The position numbers and the translations under genes are program-made. Positions 1 through 13,224 of a stretch of DNA of 64,000 nt are shown here, piece by piece. The DNA is from Dirofilaria immitis. Its lineage: Eukaryota; Nematoda; Chromadorea; Rhabditida; Onchocercidae. Numbering within the stretch: position 1 is the first letter of the stretch; the number at the start of each line of letters is the position of its first letter. Location of the stretch: NCBI GenBank assembly GCA_024305405.1, contig JAKNDB010000068.1, positions 5,695,501-5,759,500 on the forward strand. The letters run 5' to 3'. The notes beneath the pieces are model-generated. The model was not told the DNA's origin. It saw only the letters and a list, made by a program, of their open reading frames with translations, and searched no databases.

Positions 1-1327
1 TCATAATAATTATAGTCTTCGAGATTATAGCATCCGAAAATATTTCACTAAATCTGCTTGATAATTATTAGACTGAATTCGCTACGACATATGCCAATTA
101 ATAATTCATTTCAATAATTTGAAGTATATTAAGGATCGGAAATAGAAAGCAAAAAGTGGCGTAAGAAATAAAATTTGAAATTCAAAAAATAAAACAAAAA
201 AATAACTAAAAATTATTTTATAACAAATTCAAAGAATACTTTGATGTTACGGATAATATTAAAATATAAAAAAATAGAGTAGAAAGAGAATGTAATGAAT
301 AAGAAAACATTATACAAGCTGATTCAGTGAAATAGTATTGTGTTAGAGATTGAGAGAATGTTCGAAACAGTTACAATTAATAATATCATTAGAAACTGAG
401 AATAAACTATTGTACTATGACTTTAGACATGAAAATAAATAATAAGATCTGCAGAGACATCAGCTAGTAGATCTGCAGAGACATCAGCTAGTCTCATGTA
501 TGGCAAGATTGGCATAGATGTAACTACTTATTATTTTTCTCATTTTTTTCGACTTGAAGGGTCATTTTTGATAGGTTTATGCTTGAATTGCTATTTCTCC
601 TTCTTCCTCCAACTTCTCCTCCGTGTTCTCTCGATCGTCCGGTTATTGATGATTTCTCTAGATGCAGCTGTGGAAATACAGATATTTTAAAACTTTGGAT
701 TAATTATCATTACTATTTTCTTGTATTTCCTAATTCGAATATAATTATATTTCTAGAGTTAATATATTGGAAATGATGTACAAAAATAGTTTTTGTCATG
801 AAAATATTAAAATTGAATTAATTATACTATGCAAATCAATAAGACTAAATATCATGAAAGAAATGTTATATCTTATTTTTGAATGTAAGCATTTGTTGCA
901 TTTAAATTTGTGTTTTTGCCAACTAAAATTCATATGATATTTAAACGTATACAAAATTAATATATAAAAAATGAAAATTATTGTATAGTATTCATGATTA
1001 TAAAACAAACCAAAATATAAATAGTAAATTGTAAAATAGTTTTATTTCTCAGCTATATTCATTAAGTTCGAATTTCAACTTTTTGTCTTCTGTAGAAATA
1101 ATTTCGATGTTTAATATCAGTTTTATTAATTCTTCATACCTTCAAATTCAAAGTTAGCTAAAGGAAATATTTCAAATCCAGTAATTCTAAGCATTTGGAT
1201 AAGTCACATTTTTCTCTTATACTGTTTATTATAAATTTTTTCGTAAAATTTAGGTGAAACAAATTTTGTTTCAGATAAAACGATTATCTTCAAATTTCTT
1301 TTCATTTTTATATTTATACGTGTCGAT
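1..1327. other. Gene-free 5' stretch of the window
   Basis: AT-rich sequence upstream of the DNTTIP1-like gene. The only structured element is the perfect 24-bp tandem duplication at 445-492, listed separately. The short open frames here (for example 496-690 and 796-1008) have no recognisable domain, many begin with non-ATG codons, and they look like chance frames in AT-rich DNA. The promoter of the following gene should lie here but no convincing core motif was seen. Confidence 0.6.
445..492. repeat. Perfect 24-bp tandem duplication (2 copies)
   Basis: Copies at 445-468 and 469-492 are identical and begin AGATCTGCAGAG. The unit is much less AT-rich than its surroundings. It lies about 830 bp upstream of the DNTTIP1-like start codon. 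Confidence 0.95.
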
Positions 1328-4300
1328 ATGTTTGGAAATTTCGGTACTGGAAACGGTAATGGCAATAAGCTGAATTTACGTACTGAAATTCTGGAAGGAT
1401 TATTAGCATCGATGGGTGAGGGAAAAATGCAAAAGTGAATTTGTTGAAACAAACGATTATGCGGAATAAAACGGATATGGCGGGCGATGCTTTTCGTTCG
1501 CTTGATTTAATGCGACAAGTATGTTTCTTTATGAATGAAATGCTTGCGATACAGCGCTTAGATTTAATTATTTCTCTAGTCAACAAAAGTTAGTCAGAGT
1601 TGCTGCTTCTGAATCCAATTTCAAGGTATACATGTTTATTGATTAATGAAGTTATTTTATCACAGAACGAATTCTGATACTTTTTAATTCATTTATTAAA
1701 AATTTGGATTGAGAAAACATTTTGTAATCATTGAAGAAGACATATTATTTGAAATTAAAAAAAAAAGAAGAAGGAAGATAAGTTAAAGTTAAGCGCTTGT
1801 TTTTCAATATGCATATTTTTATGAAGGGTCATAAAAAAATCTTTTAGAAAATTTATTATATGAAAAAATCTTTTAGAAAATGTATTATATGATATAATAA
1901 TAAAGAATTATATTTGCATTTATTAGGTTTTTCAATCCGAAATGACTGATGAATTTCGGCAAATTATTGAACGACATTTAAGGACAACTTTTTCGCCGGC
2001 CTTGGAAAATCTCCAGAGAAATGGATTGGTTTGTATTAGAGTTGTATAACTTTTTCTTATTTTTACTGCAGGAAAGCCCTCTTATATTAAAAGAGTAGAA
2101 AGAAAAATTCTCATTAGATTTACAAAATAACAGGAGACAAGCTAACACAGATGGTTATTTCCGACATGAATAATCACACGGTATGGCTGACTGCTGGTGT
2201 TACTGCATTTTTCACGTTATTTATTCGTGAAGCATTTGTAGCGTCTAATTAGCGGATTATAGTTTTCTTGTTTTATATGATTTTTCATTTTTCAGGAAGT
2301 GACAGATGATGATATTAAATGCTTATGTCGTAGCATTCTTGAAGCGGCTAAAAGCCATTTCTTTGTGAAAAACAAATGGAAAATTTCACAGAAAAAGGAC
2401 TAGAATCTCCGAAGTAAGGTATTTCCTTCATTTTATCAATAAATTAATGGAGAAGTAAAAATGTTCGTATATTACTCAGCATTAGAAAAATTATTATATT
2501 ATTCAGCATTAAAAGAAAGACGCATTATCTAAATACTTGTTTATTTAAATTAACTAAAACAGGGATTTTTCTTGGGTAGTCAAGTCCATCACTAGGGAAA
2601 AAAATAGGATTCTAAGACTAAAGTGTGTAAATATATATGTTATGGTCAAGTTGTCTTATCAAAACCATAACCTTCAAAAAAATCATTTATTAATATTTAT
2701 ATTTAGTTCTTTAAATTATATTTTTGCAGTTTTCCGGTCAATACTGAATCAGATCTAGATAGTGAAACAAGTGTTGTTAATTTTGTTGCACATCAACGTC
2801 CAACAACAATCCCCCTCGAGGAAGAAAACGTGGTCGTCCTCCTAAAGTTAGACTTGTTAATTTTTATAACACGTTTCTTTATGATCGCTTTTTATTTTAT
2901 GATGAGACTACTTGTATATAAATATGAATAAGTAAATCATATATTTACATATTAATTCTGATTTTTCAGACAGATAATCCTGGTAGAAGCACTACTCCAT
3001 CATATATCCATGTCGGTGAATTAATCACTGAATTAGATTTAAACAAGGTATTTCTTTACGTTTATTGTTTTTGTGAATTAGTAGTAATAGAACATTTCTT
3101 ATTTGTCGTGCATAAGACTATTTTTCTAGAGCAACTAACTGATAACATTCAAATTTGTGCATTCTTTACTTCGAATATATAACAGATCACTACATTATTA
3201 TTACAATAAAAGAATAAAAGAAATGTGAAATGTTCAATTAAATACTTGGTAGTACTAAATGAGTTATGAAGGAGTATGGATTACAAAAATATTTCAGTTG
3301 TATTATATCATTATATTTTTTTAATAGGACCAAATATATTAGTCATTAATCTATTAACAATAGATGACATTTGAAACTATAAGCTCTTGGTGATATAATA
3401 ATATATAAATTAGCATAAAATTTGATTTGATACTTAATGAATTTAGGACTATTTGGGTTACAATTACTGAAGGTAGTAACAAGGCGAAAGAATATCACCC
3501 ACATACATAAAATTTTAATTTCAAAATTTTTCATCGAAAAGTATAAAAACAAAGGTATACTACTGTCAAGCACAATTCATTTCAGTGAAATTGGTTCAGA
3601 AGTTTTCAAAAACTTCGACAGCACGTATGTAAAAAACTAAATATTATAGTCAAACTTCTTGCACTACCCATATAGACAATATTAGCAAAAAACGATAAAA
3701 GCAAAGCGAAGTCTGGAAAAATTCAGAAAGACTTTAAATTCGAAAAAGAAATCAATGATCTCCTGAGTATCTCTTTTACGACTTCATTTAATATTCAAAA
3801 ATAAATTTTATTGCTTCCAAAAGAAAAAATATCATTCAAATATTAGCTAGAATAAATGATGGTAATCGTGCTGGTGACATCGTAAAATCCTGAAAACCGA
3901 TTATTTCGATGATGATGGTAGCGATTCAGTTAATAATGTTGGATGTCGTTTTATATTATGGCTTTGCCTCGTCTGCATATCTGAAAGTAGAGTTAAAAAG
4001 TTTTTAAATTTGAGAGTAATCTTTGAAAAACTGTGAAAAATTTAAATATATAATCGATTAGAATGATAACAAAAGATTTCGAACGTTTGAAAATCAAAAA
4101 TTTTTTGAAAATTAAGGAAATATATGAGCAAAATCAACAAAGCAGTCGATAAAACAAAAACGATAAAAAACAAAAATAGAACTGTAATTTCAGAAAGTGG
4201 TAATTAAGCGTTGCGAGCATATGGGAGTAAGCAGCGATATAATTAAATTTACCAATGAAATATTTGTGACTTTTCAAATTTTAAGAAAAATAAAGAAAAT

Positions 4301-5964
4301 GAATGTAATAATTATTTCGAAATTAAGTTCATTATTCATTTCGTGTCACAATTTCTAAAAAAATGAAGGTTGAAGTTGAAACGACGAGATAAATTACTAA
4401 AATAGATTTGCCAAGGTATTTTTTATGCTAATTGTTTTTGAGGAACGAGTAATTGTGAAACATTTTTATTTGACCATGTCTAACGCTACATTTATGAATG
4501 GGTATGGTTTTATTGTGATTACCGAAACTTTCATATCGTCATTTTTACAGTGGAATCCGGATCGCGTATGTTCATCATCGCAATTCATCCTCACATCGAA
4601 AGTTTCTCGAATCCTGATGCTGCACAATTATCGAGAATTATTCATGAAATATCCAACCATTTTTCGGGTAATTTGTCCTTTATTGAATTAATTTTAGAAT
4701 GAAAAGTATCATTTAACAATATCAGTTCGAAAAAGGCTTAGATTTAAAAGCTAAAATCTAATATACAACGCCGCTGCTTATGTTTCCATCATTCTCTACG
4801 TTTTAATTTTTTATGAGAAGTAAGACAATGCCACATTTTGTCGCAAAATTCTGATATATTTAACACGTACTTCTTTAATCAAGAGAATCAAAAACAATTT
4901 GATTTTTTTGTTCGTCCATAATGATATATTTTTAATCTATTATTCTGCAAATAAATAAGTATATGTATAGCTACCCGTTAATGCCAGATTGTATAAATTA
5001 GAATATATATAAGAGATTTTAGATTAATTGAAAATGCAATATTTTTCCCGGAATATATTTTCAAATGATTCTTCTGCGATCAGTTTTACATTTAAACTTC
5101 TTAAATATAGTATAATAGTGATGAAATGGATCGAAAATGGCTAATCAAAAATCGATTCACAAATCGATTAAGTGGCGAAATTTACTTGTTGCTGTTGAAT
5201 GATGCTGCTGAAATTGCTAATGCAGAAGGACTTTCGTTAGTCAATATATACATATACAACAAATTTTTTCTTAATTTTATAAAAATTATTTGCTTCAGCC
5301 AATTCATAATAAGCATTTTATAGCGACAAGGAAAATAAACTGTGATAAATTTAAAAAAAAATATTTTTTGGGCAAGAGATAATTGTTATGCCTTGTTATC
5401 GAGATTTCAAATCAAGCAATGAACTTTGGCTTTTTAAATATTTTCAAGATCTTTTCAAATAATTTCATCAAAAGATTCGAAATAAGTTTTAATCGAAGAA
5501 AAATATTCGCGAGATCAGATTCTAATTATTTTTAGTTTTTAGTTACTATCTATATAGTAATACCGTAAACATAAAAGTTCCTAATAATTCTGATGGATTT
5601 ATTGAGTGGAAATTTTTTCCTTCTAGGAGCTTGCATTTTTATGTGTACACGCGAGCTATTTGTAGTAATGATTGAATTTCATTTTGATTTCGTTAAATTT
5701 GAATTTGAATCAGGCTTTCCAAACTTGTCGATTTACTTTATCTTACTGTTGTTCACACAATGACAATTTATTTTCAGATGAAGAAATAAGTTGTTTATAA
5801 GAAATAAAGAAAGAGATAACTGAATCTAACTCTTATTCTGATGTGATTTTTTTAGATATCTGGTCGATGTTTTGAAGTGCTTCGCATTTCGTGTACCGCC
5901 ATCGATGATTCTGAAAATGAAACAAGAAATGCGAATAGTTTCTGACACTGCAAAAAATAATTAA
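1328..5964 (+). CDS. DNTTIP1-like protein (MiDAC deacetylase complex scaffold family), frame-broken in this assembly
   Basis: Known role of the family: DNTTIP1 dimerises and anchors HDAC1/2 and MIDEAS in the mitotic deacetylase complex (MiDAC) in the nucleus. Exons seen: 1328 to about 1519 (start MFGNFGTGNGNG, ending SLDLMRQ), 1927-2028 (FQSEMTDEFRQIIERHL), 2296-2415 (EVTDDDIKCLCRSILEAAK), about 2731-2846 with an AT-hook RGRKRGRPPK at its end, about 2971-3048, about 4551-4667 (WNPDRVCSSSQFIL... KYPTIF), 5111-5239 (YNSDEMDRKWL) and 5856-5964 (FAFRVPPSMILKMKQEM). The order SLDLMRQ, AT-hook, W-[DN]-P-x-R, KYP-F-R-Y, DRKWL and P-S-M-I-x-K-M matches vertebrate DNTTIP1 along its length. Frame breaks at A5 (1423-1427), T3 (2362-2364) and C5 (2811-2815) are each fixed by one extra base. 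The last junction is also out of phase. The 1.5-kb intron 3049-4550 carries an old duplicated block. The last two exons lie inside inverted repeat arm 1. The family call is by motif order recalled from memory, not by search. Confidence 0.75.
1834..1891. repeat. 29-bp tandem duplication in a DNTTIP1-like intron
   Basis: Two adjacent copies, 1834-1862 and 1863-1891, differ at one base. They begin AAAAAATCTTTTAGAAAAT. They lie just upstream of the acceptor at 1926. Confidence 0.9.
3340..3960. repeat. Diverged direct duplication, block A (intronic copy)
   Basis: This stretch of the large DNTTIP1-like intron aligns by eye, in the same orientation, with 16665-17290. Shared anchors are CATATAGACAATATTAG at 3668-3684 versus 16974-16990, a TGACATTTGAAA/TGTCATTTGAAA motif, and a segment ending CGTGCTG(G/A)TGA. 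Similarity is partial with indels, so the duplication is old. A short translated stretch (N-x(2)-RA-x-DI) is shared, hinting at a decayed coding element. No transposase or reverse transcriptase motif was seen. Confidence 0.6.
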
Positions 5965-8510
5965 GATGCATTATTATAAAAATACAAATTCCTAGAAGTG
6001 CCTGATATTTTATAGTGCTCTTATATATCTTTGAATTACACAGTACAGGTTTTGTTTATAATAATATTTTGCATTCCGTACTGTACGGTTTCATGTTTAG
6101 GTTTTGATTTAGTGATTTGATTTATTAGTTTAATTTAATTTTGAAGCATAGGGATTTTTCAAATTATTTTTATATTTTCAAAGCTTAATTTATTGCACTC
6201 TAAGTGGATTTATTTGGAAAAATTTTTTATTTTGTTATTTCATTATTTCATATTTAATGTTTCATATTTTTTCCCTTCTGTTCACTTCAAGCATATAAGT
6301 AGCATCGTATAAATTCTTCTAGCAAAATGATAGATAAAAATAGGAATTAAACAGCAAAATTAGGGAATTACTGATTGATGGTGCAGAAAGTTTATTTATT
6401 ATTATTAGTCCATAAATCGAAATACATTTTTTATTCTATTTCATTTGAATCATATCGTGAACAATATGTGATGATTGCTTAATATTATATATCATCCATT
6501 TATTTCTTAAAGATTCATGATTTTCATCATTTAGCTGATCCATTTTAATCTATAAATTAATTTGGCTTTTTATTATTTTCCTAACTTCCATGTTATTTTT
6601 TAATGTGTCTTTTTTAAATGACTTTTTATGGTGATTTTTGTGCTCATTGTGATATAAATTTGTCCGGTGATATACACATAATTAATAAAAGTACTGTTTT
6701 GATTTGATTTGATTGATATTGTTTATGTGTTCAGTATGAATGAATGAAAAGTTAATTGAATAAAGGCAGAAATTCGATTTTTTTAATTTTTCAAATTCAA
6801 ATTTTTTTCCAAATCGTTTTTAAAATTATTTGCTATATCAAAAATAAATCAGTCATTTAGGTGAACGGTTGATTTTTCACGCGATCAAAATAAAGATAAA
6901 TTAGTCTTTTGTTTTGGTCACTACAAGCAAATTTTCTTTACAAGCTAGTTAATATTTTTATACACAAATGATAAAAACTGTCATAAATTAATGATACTTT
7001 CCATGATTAATCAATAATACCTGCCGAGCATTATAAACATTTGAATGGATCAAAATCAAATTGAAAAATATTATCACGGCTTTTTGGCTAAACAAGACAT
7101 TGAACCAATATTGAAAAACGATGGTGATTTTCTAATAAGAAAAACTAATTGGAAAGGTTTCAATTTTCTGAGTAAAGTAAATTTACTCTATATTTTGCAT
7201 TCTTCTTTAATCCCTTTTTTTTCATATCTCATTTATTGTTTTATTAAAGGAGAATCATTTTAAGTTAAATGAAACTTTGATAGTTTGAAAATTTTTAACA
7301 AATTCAAAATTTTCAGATACGATAACTTTATCACTTGATGTACGCACGAATAAAGGGATAAAACATTTCATTATTAATAAAAATGCAAATGGTGAAATTT
7401 ATATTGAAAAAAATAAGGTATATATTTTTGGCATATATTAAATTGATAGGTTTAATAAATAAAAATAAATAAACAGTTTTAATTGCTGGCATTAAAATGT
7501 TGATGTGTTGACAGTGTCGCAAATAATAAAAATTTTCAAGGAAATATATGTTAAAAAAATTTTCAAAATTGATGTTAGGAATTAATTAATAAGCAAGAAT
7601 TTTTATAATAAATGTTCATTTTTGAAAATGTTCATTTTCTTTATTGATTTTGATTATTTGTCAAAAATATTAGAAAAAACCTCGCTGTAATTTTTCATTT
7701 ATCGCCGGTGTCGTTTGATGAAAATGTTCCTATTTTTATCTAATAAAATCATTTTAACATAGAGAAATTTTCTAGCAAAATTTCTCAGTAATTTTTCATC
7801 TATCAATTTTAATATCGTTGGATACATTTTCCTTTCTCAAATACATTCCGATGTTTCGCTAACATTTCATATTTATGTGTTTAAAAAGACGTTGCAAAAT
7901 TCCTAAACTAATCAGATAAATAAACCGAAATATTCTACACGAATAAATTTAAGCACATAATATAGTTTGGAAAATATTTGAATTCTATCATTAATTATAG
8001 AAGATTTCTAGAAAAAATCGATTGCCGAATTGATTACTTGGCATTTATTAACAAAAATGCCTCTATCACAGAATAGTCAAATAATTTTAAAAAAGGAATT
8101 CCAAGGCCCAATTGGCTTTTAAAAAAGAGCAAGTGAAAATGATCAAAAAACTTGGTGAAGGAGCATTTGGAGAGGTCATGAAATTAGTAATTCAAAAATT
8201 AAAAGCAATATTCATAATAGATAGAATATTGATCGTATTCGCTACGGTTATTAGTTATAATTAGCGATGTAAGTAATAAATGTATGATATATTAGCGTTA
8301 ATTGATTACTTTTATGGTTAAAGATTTTATAACTATTTGATTCAATAAAAATTATCGTCGAAATTCTGTTCAATTTTTTCATTTTTTTAAATTAAATTAT
8401 ATCATTTGTACAACAGTGCAGGATATTTACTTATTCTCATTAATTAATCAAAAATATTTATTATTTTTATAGTTTATACTTACTTTTTAGAAAATAATTT
8501 AATAATTTCT
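4861..8510 (+). repeat. Large inverted repeat, arm 1 (about 3.65 kb)
   Basis: This is nearly identical, in reverse complement, to 12894-16543. Paired coordinates sum to 21403 in the outer part and 21404 in the inner part because one T-run is 8 T in arm 1 (near 7215) and 7 in arm 2. Substitutions were noticed only near the outer edge (for example CGTACTTC versus CGTATTTC, and one T/A difference next to it). The arm contains the two last exons of the DNTTIP1-like gene, the intergenic region, and the SH2 exons and glycine-loop exon of the kinase. The inner end falls within a kinase intron. Confidence 0.93.
5965..7044. other. Intergenic region between DNTTIP1-like and kinase genes
   Basis: About 1.08 kb between two same-strand genes, wholly inside repeat arm 1. 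It must hold the 3' end of the first gene and the promoter of the kinase. The same region, inverted, is duplicated in arm 2 at 14359-15438. No open frame worth calling was seen. Confidence 0.6.
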
Positions 8511-11192
8511 TTTTTCTTTCTAACTATTTGCAAAATTATTTCTTAAAACTATTTCTTCTCAAATAATTTCACCAAAAAAATCTTTGCCTTTCAGGTATAC
8601 TGTGGAGAATATATTGATTCAAATAATCATATACATTTGACGGCTATAAAAACAATGCATGATAAAGCTTCACGTGCTGCACATTTGAATTTTCTTAATG
8701 AAGCTCGGATTATGCGTAAACTCAATCATCCGGAATATTGTTCACATTTATGGTGTTGTTGTTGACGATTTACCATTGCTGATATTAATGGAACTTTGCG
8801 AAGGTTCATTAATCACTTATCATACTCAGTTCATTTGAAATTATTTAATTTTAATTCATACTAAAATTGAAAAAAATCGAAATAGTGCCAAATCAAATTC
8901 GTGATTCATTACGATCAAAAAAATTTTTTGCCTAATTGTGGTAATTTATAAAATATAACTTTTGCCTATCAAAAATATGAAACTGATGTGGATGTGAAAT
9001 ATTCATAAATATTTTAATAATATCAAGCAACGAAATAAAAATAAATAAGTTATCATATAATAATTCAGGTGGATCGACACTATCATTTCTACGAAAAAAT
9101 CGAGGAATGATATTACCGAATTTAAAATTACGATTTATAACAGAAAGTGCTTCAGGCTTAGAATATCTTGAACAAAACAATTGTATTCATAGGTATTTTC
9201 TCAATAAAAGTATATCTTATCTAGTTTCTTCAGTGCTATTAACAATTAAACACTCTCTAAAAAATGTTAAATTAGACAACCAGTTCATATTTTATTGTTG
9301 ACCATTAAATCTTCCAAACTAAAAATTAAAATTTTTAAATATTTTTTTTTAAAGGGATATAGCAGCTCGAAATTGTTTGTTAACAAGGGATTATCACATC
9401 AAATTAAGTGATTTCGGCATGTCTAATGAAAAACACCTATTCAAGACAAAAGTCTTGATAAAGTAGAAATTTTTTTCTTTGAAAAATCTCCTTGGAAGTT
9501 TTTTCTAAATTTAAATAAATTCAAACTATCATTATTAAAAAGTAGTATTGTAAAATAGTTGCAATTGTAAAACTTCTTGGATATCAAATATTATTGAATT
9601 TCAAACATTTTTTGAGCTAAATTAGATTTTAATAATAAACATAATGATAGGATTGATTACTATACTTTAAATTACAGTAATTATATCGTCTTGTGATTCC
9701 AATATTAAGAAAAATAGATGAATGATTTTAGTCAATTTTTCAAAATGATTTAAAAATTTGAGGTAGATGAAGAAATAATGCATAACTCTTGAACTCTTAT
9801 AGTAAATTTTTATTTTGCAGAAAATTTCTATGAAACTTCCATTAATTTATTTGAATGATTATAGGTACCAATCAAATGGCTTGCACCAGAAACAATGCAA
9901 AATCGAATTTATTCAACCAAAACCGATGTATGGTCTTACGGTATAATGGTAATGAATATTGCATATTATTGCTTTAATAGGTTATGAATTCCTTCCAGCA
10001 GCAAATTAATAATTCGATAGCAATTGATACTGTTAACGGACAACAGTATTTTAAATATTCCATTTAATTCTTTTAAAATGAATTTTATGAATTTAAATGA
10101 CAAAAAATTAAATTTTGAATTAAATTCAAGTTGTACTTGTTATTTCCTAAATTTACAGATCTATTTAGATCTGCATTGTATAGTACTGGGATTGTAGAAA
10201 ATTTCATTGCAATTATTAAATAATATTCTGATCTCATTTATTCCAGTTAGAAATCAAAATGTAGAAGTGAAAAAGAGATTTTAATTATAATAAAACTAAT
10301 AATTGAATTTAAATTCAGAAAAATAAATGTAGAATAACAGTGAAAAGAAAAATTTTAGGTAGCAAAAAATTAAACTTCAATTTAAGTAACTTTTCATAAT
10401 CTATAATATTTAATTTTATTATATAAATTTATTTTACATGTTTGGGAAGTATATTCAGAAGGTTGTGAACCGTATCCATCATTATCAAATGTCCAAACTA
10501 GAGCTAAAATTATCGTTCAAAATTATCGCATGGATATGCCGGAGGTATTTTATATCGAAGATATTTCAAATTTCCTGATTAAATTATGGAGTGATTAATT
10601 GAGTTAGACGATTGCTAAGTAATTAACGCATTATTTCAATATACTCGTTGCAGAATTTTATTGTTAAATTCAAATCGAATATTTAACTTGATTTTATAAC
10701 TCAATTAATCACTCGATGATTTAATCTGTATTTTAATCTGATCAATTAAAAATAATGCTACTTGACTACTTATTTACTTGATAAAAATATGAAGATCAGA
10801 ATATTAGCTAACGTAATTTAAAGAATTCTAAAAATTATTTGCATTAATTGATATAGCGTAGATATATGATATTGTAATTATTTTTAAAGCTAACAAGGTT
10901 TTAAAGCTAGCATTAAAATTTTGTTAACCTTACTTAATTTTACTGAATCAAGTTTTATTGATGAAAGACATTTTGCTAACTGACAAACCAAACTTATCAA
11001 TTAATCAATTAATATTTCACCTATCAATTAAATGAGCAATATTTGCAGGGTACACCACCAGAAGTCGTATCGCTTGTCAGCAAATGTTGGGCTAAAAATC
11101 CCACCGATCGGCCATCATTTGCAAAAATTTATGAAACATTGAGAGAATTAATTGATACAACTGCTGGTACTGATATATCAAGTGGTGAATGA
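7045..11192 (+). CDS. SH2 domain non-receptor tyrosine kinase, FER/SPE-8-like
   Basis: Cytoplasmic tyrosine kinase; family members phosphorylate tyrosines after SH2 docking, and in nematodes this family is expanded with sperm and germline roles. The start MDQNQIEKYYHGFL leads straight into an SH2 domain (GDFLIRKT; TITLSLDVRTNKGIKHF; SIAELITWHL), with no N-terminal F-BAR, as in nematode SH2-kinases. The kinase domain follows: glycine loop GEGAFGEV (about 8160), beta-3 lysine TAIKTM (8650), C-helix Glu in NEARIM, EYLEQNNCIHRDIAARN (9150-9370), DFGMSN (9414), VPIKWLAPETM (9870), TDVWSYGIM (9922-9950), VWEVYSEG (10440) and a final exon 11049-11192 ending in TGA. All catalytic residues are present, so activity is likely. 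Frame breaks at 8103, 8121-8126, 8732 and 9429-9433 are mostly one missing base. The junction at 10440 shows CAT where CAG is expected. The 5' half lies in repeat arm 1; the 3' half is single-copy. Confidence 0.85.
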
Positions 11193-12893
11193 AAAGATGC
11201 AAATATCAATTTGCAAAAATAATCCAACAAATAAATTGTCATTGTTATTACTATTATTAAATTTGAGGGAAAAAAGGGATTAAATAAAATAATCAAAAAT
11301 ATATTATTATGCATATTTTAAATATCGATTAAATAATTAAAACAAATTCAAATTTAAGAAAAAGATGAATGGAAATTAAAATTGTTATTATAAAATAAAT
11401 ATAATTGTAAAGTTGAAAAAAAATACTATTAGAAAACATGATTATGTGTGCTGTTTGATATGAACAAATAGATATAATACGGGTTTATTGATTAACGGAG
11501 AACTTATTTGTTGCATACGTTGTAAGATTAGACAATTATCCAAAAATATCCAAGCAGAGCTGGTAATTATTCTGAAATATCATTAGTAAGATCGATTGCC
11601 AAGCTTTTCGTTTCATTATTTCACATTTTAGTTGATCCTAATTCTTTATACAGTGAACTTCTTCTTCAACCGTTTGTCTCATTATTGCTTATCTGAATAG
11701 CATTCTGAGCCAGTTCATAATTTTCACTGTTTAATCCATCTTTATCGGTCGCTAATGATTGTTGCAATGGTAATTTTTTTTTTGTTATTAGTTTTGTAAA
11801 TTTGACAAACCAAACAGACGTCTTTAGTAATTTTAATCATTCAGTAAAACGATTTCCATCTATAAGTTTATTCCATCGATAGGAATTTAAATGGTTATCA
11901 TTACGATAGTTTTTCTTCGTCCTAATATTTTTTGTTTTCGTTTAGGCATTTGTAGTTGCTAAATTCTGGATCTTCTCATGTTCCATCGTACCTATTTCAT
12001 CACCAAATCCATTTTATCAATATAATGAAATAAAAATCTTCCTTGCCTTATTTCTTGACTTGATTTTGTACAAACGTTGGTAGTAGTCGAGAATGATTTT
12101 ACATCCAACGCAGTGCACATTTGGAATTCGATCATAAAGTTTCCGATAATTTTCCGGTGCAAAGTGAGCTGCTTTACTGTCATGAATATTGCTTAGAATT
12201 CCAATCGAGATTTGGTAAAATCCAAGAATATTTCTTCTTTTAAATTCTATGATTTCGCACATGTAATTCGTTGAATAGGAGCCGATGTATCAATGAAGGT
12301 ATGAATTTGTGTTTTTTTCTTTTTGTTATGAATCTCGATAACTCTTCTAACTCACTAGTCATGGTTTGTAAGTGTGTCGCATATTTTTTCATTTTTACTT
12401 ATGATCTGATGCCAAGAGAAATTCCTTTTGATCAGTTCTGAATAAATATTTTGAATGGTATCATTGATTAGGAATCGCAATAGGTCATATTGGGAGACCA
12501 TTTTATTCCATTCTGTACTTTCTCGAAAATTCTAATTTTATATTTCAATATTTACATGGAATTTTACCAAGGTAGGATAAAACTACGTATGATGAGTCAT
12601 ATATGAAAATAAAAGTACTTTAAATAAGATAGCCAATATGCCTACGAGAGATGTTTTGTTATATAGGACAAATTTCTTAATTGTCGCATTTCTCCTCCGA
12701 TCATTCCCTTTATATCTTTTCATTTTTCTCATCACTTTTCTATCGCTTCTCTTTCACTCTTATCATCTTGTAGTTCTCAAGTTTTAGCTTCTAAAATTCT
12801 TGTAACTTTACTATCCTTACATTCTCGATTTTCTTGTTTTTCATCGTGTTTTTTATCATGTAAATTTTCCTTTTCATTGTTTGTTTTCATTTG
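11193..12893. other. Spacer between kinase stop and repeat arm 2: unrecognised minus-strand coding-like tract
   Basis: The stretch holds the kinase 3' flank and then, on the minus strand from about 12893 to 11540, a series of open blocks that swap frames: a Lys/Glu-rich block near 12880-12700 (NEKENLHDKKHDEKQENREC), a block near 12540-12360 (WNKMVSQYDLLRFL), and one at 12262-12020 (HFAPENYRKLYDR and NVHCVGCK). A probable terminal exon ends in a TAA near 11540. No domain was recognised. It could be a real gene with the same homopolymer errors as its neighbours, or a decayed one. The terminal part has a diverged paralogue at 20095-20345. Confidence 0.35.
11455..11705. repeat. Diverged direct duplication, block B (spacer copy)
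   Basis: Aligns by eye with 20095-20345 in the same orientation. Anchors include (A)TTAGACA(A/T)TTATC(C/T)AAAAATA and AT(C/A)GATT(G/A)CCAAG(C/T)TTTT. Read on the minus strand, both copies have an aligned TAA stop after a short shared peptide (IFG/IFR then stop), suggesting a shared terminal exon of an unrecognised gene. Confidence 0.55.
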
Positions 12894-13224
12894 AGAAATT
12901 ATTAAATTATTTTCTAAAAAGTAAGTATAAACTATAAAAATAATAAATATTTTTGATTAATTAATGAGAATAAGTAAATATCCTGCACTGTTGTACAAAT
13001 GATATAATTTAATTTAAAAAAATGAAAAAATTGAACAGAATTTCGACGATAATTTTTATTGAATCAAATAGTTATAAAATCTTTAACCATAAAAGTAATC
13101 AATTAACGCTAATATATCATACATTTATTACTTACATCGCTAATTATAACTAATAACCGTAGCGAATACGATCAATATTCTATCTATTATGAATATTGCT
13201 TTTAATTTTGAATTACTAATTTCA

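Noticed and set aside
1328..5964. DNTTIP1-like gene as a pseudogene
   Set aside because: It has several frame breaks, but the same kind of single-base contraction affects GlyRS, Rpn3 and HSP110, so the sequence quality is the likelier cause. Splice sites and motif order are kept.
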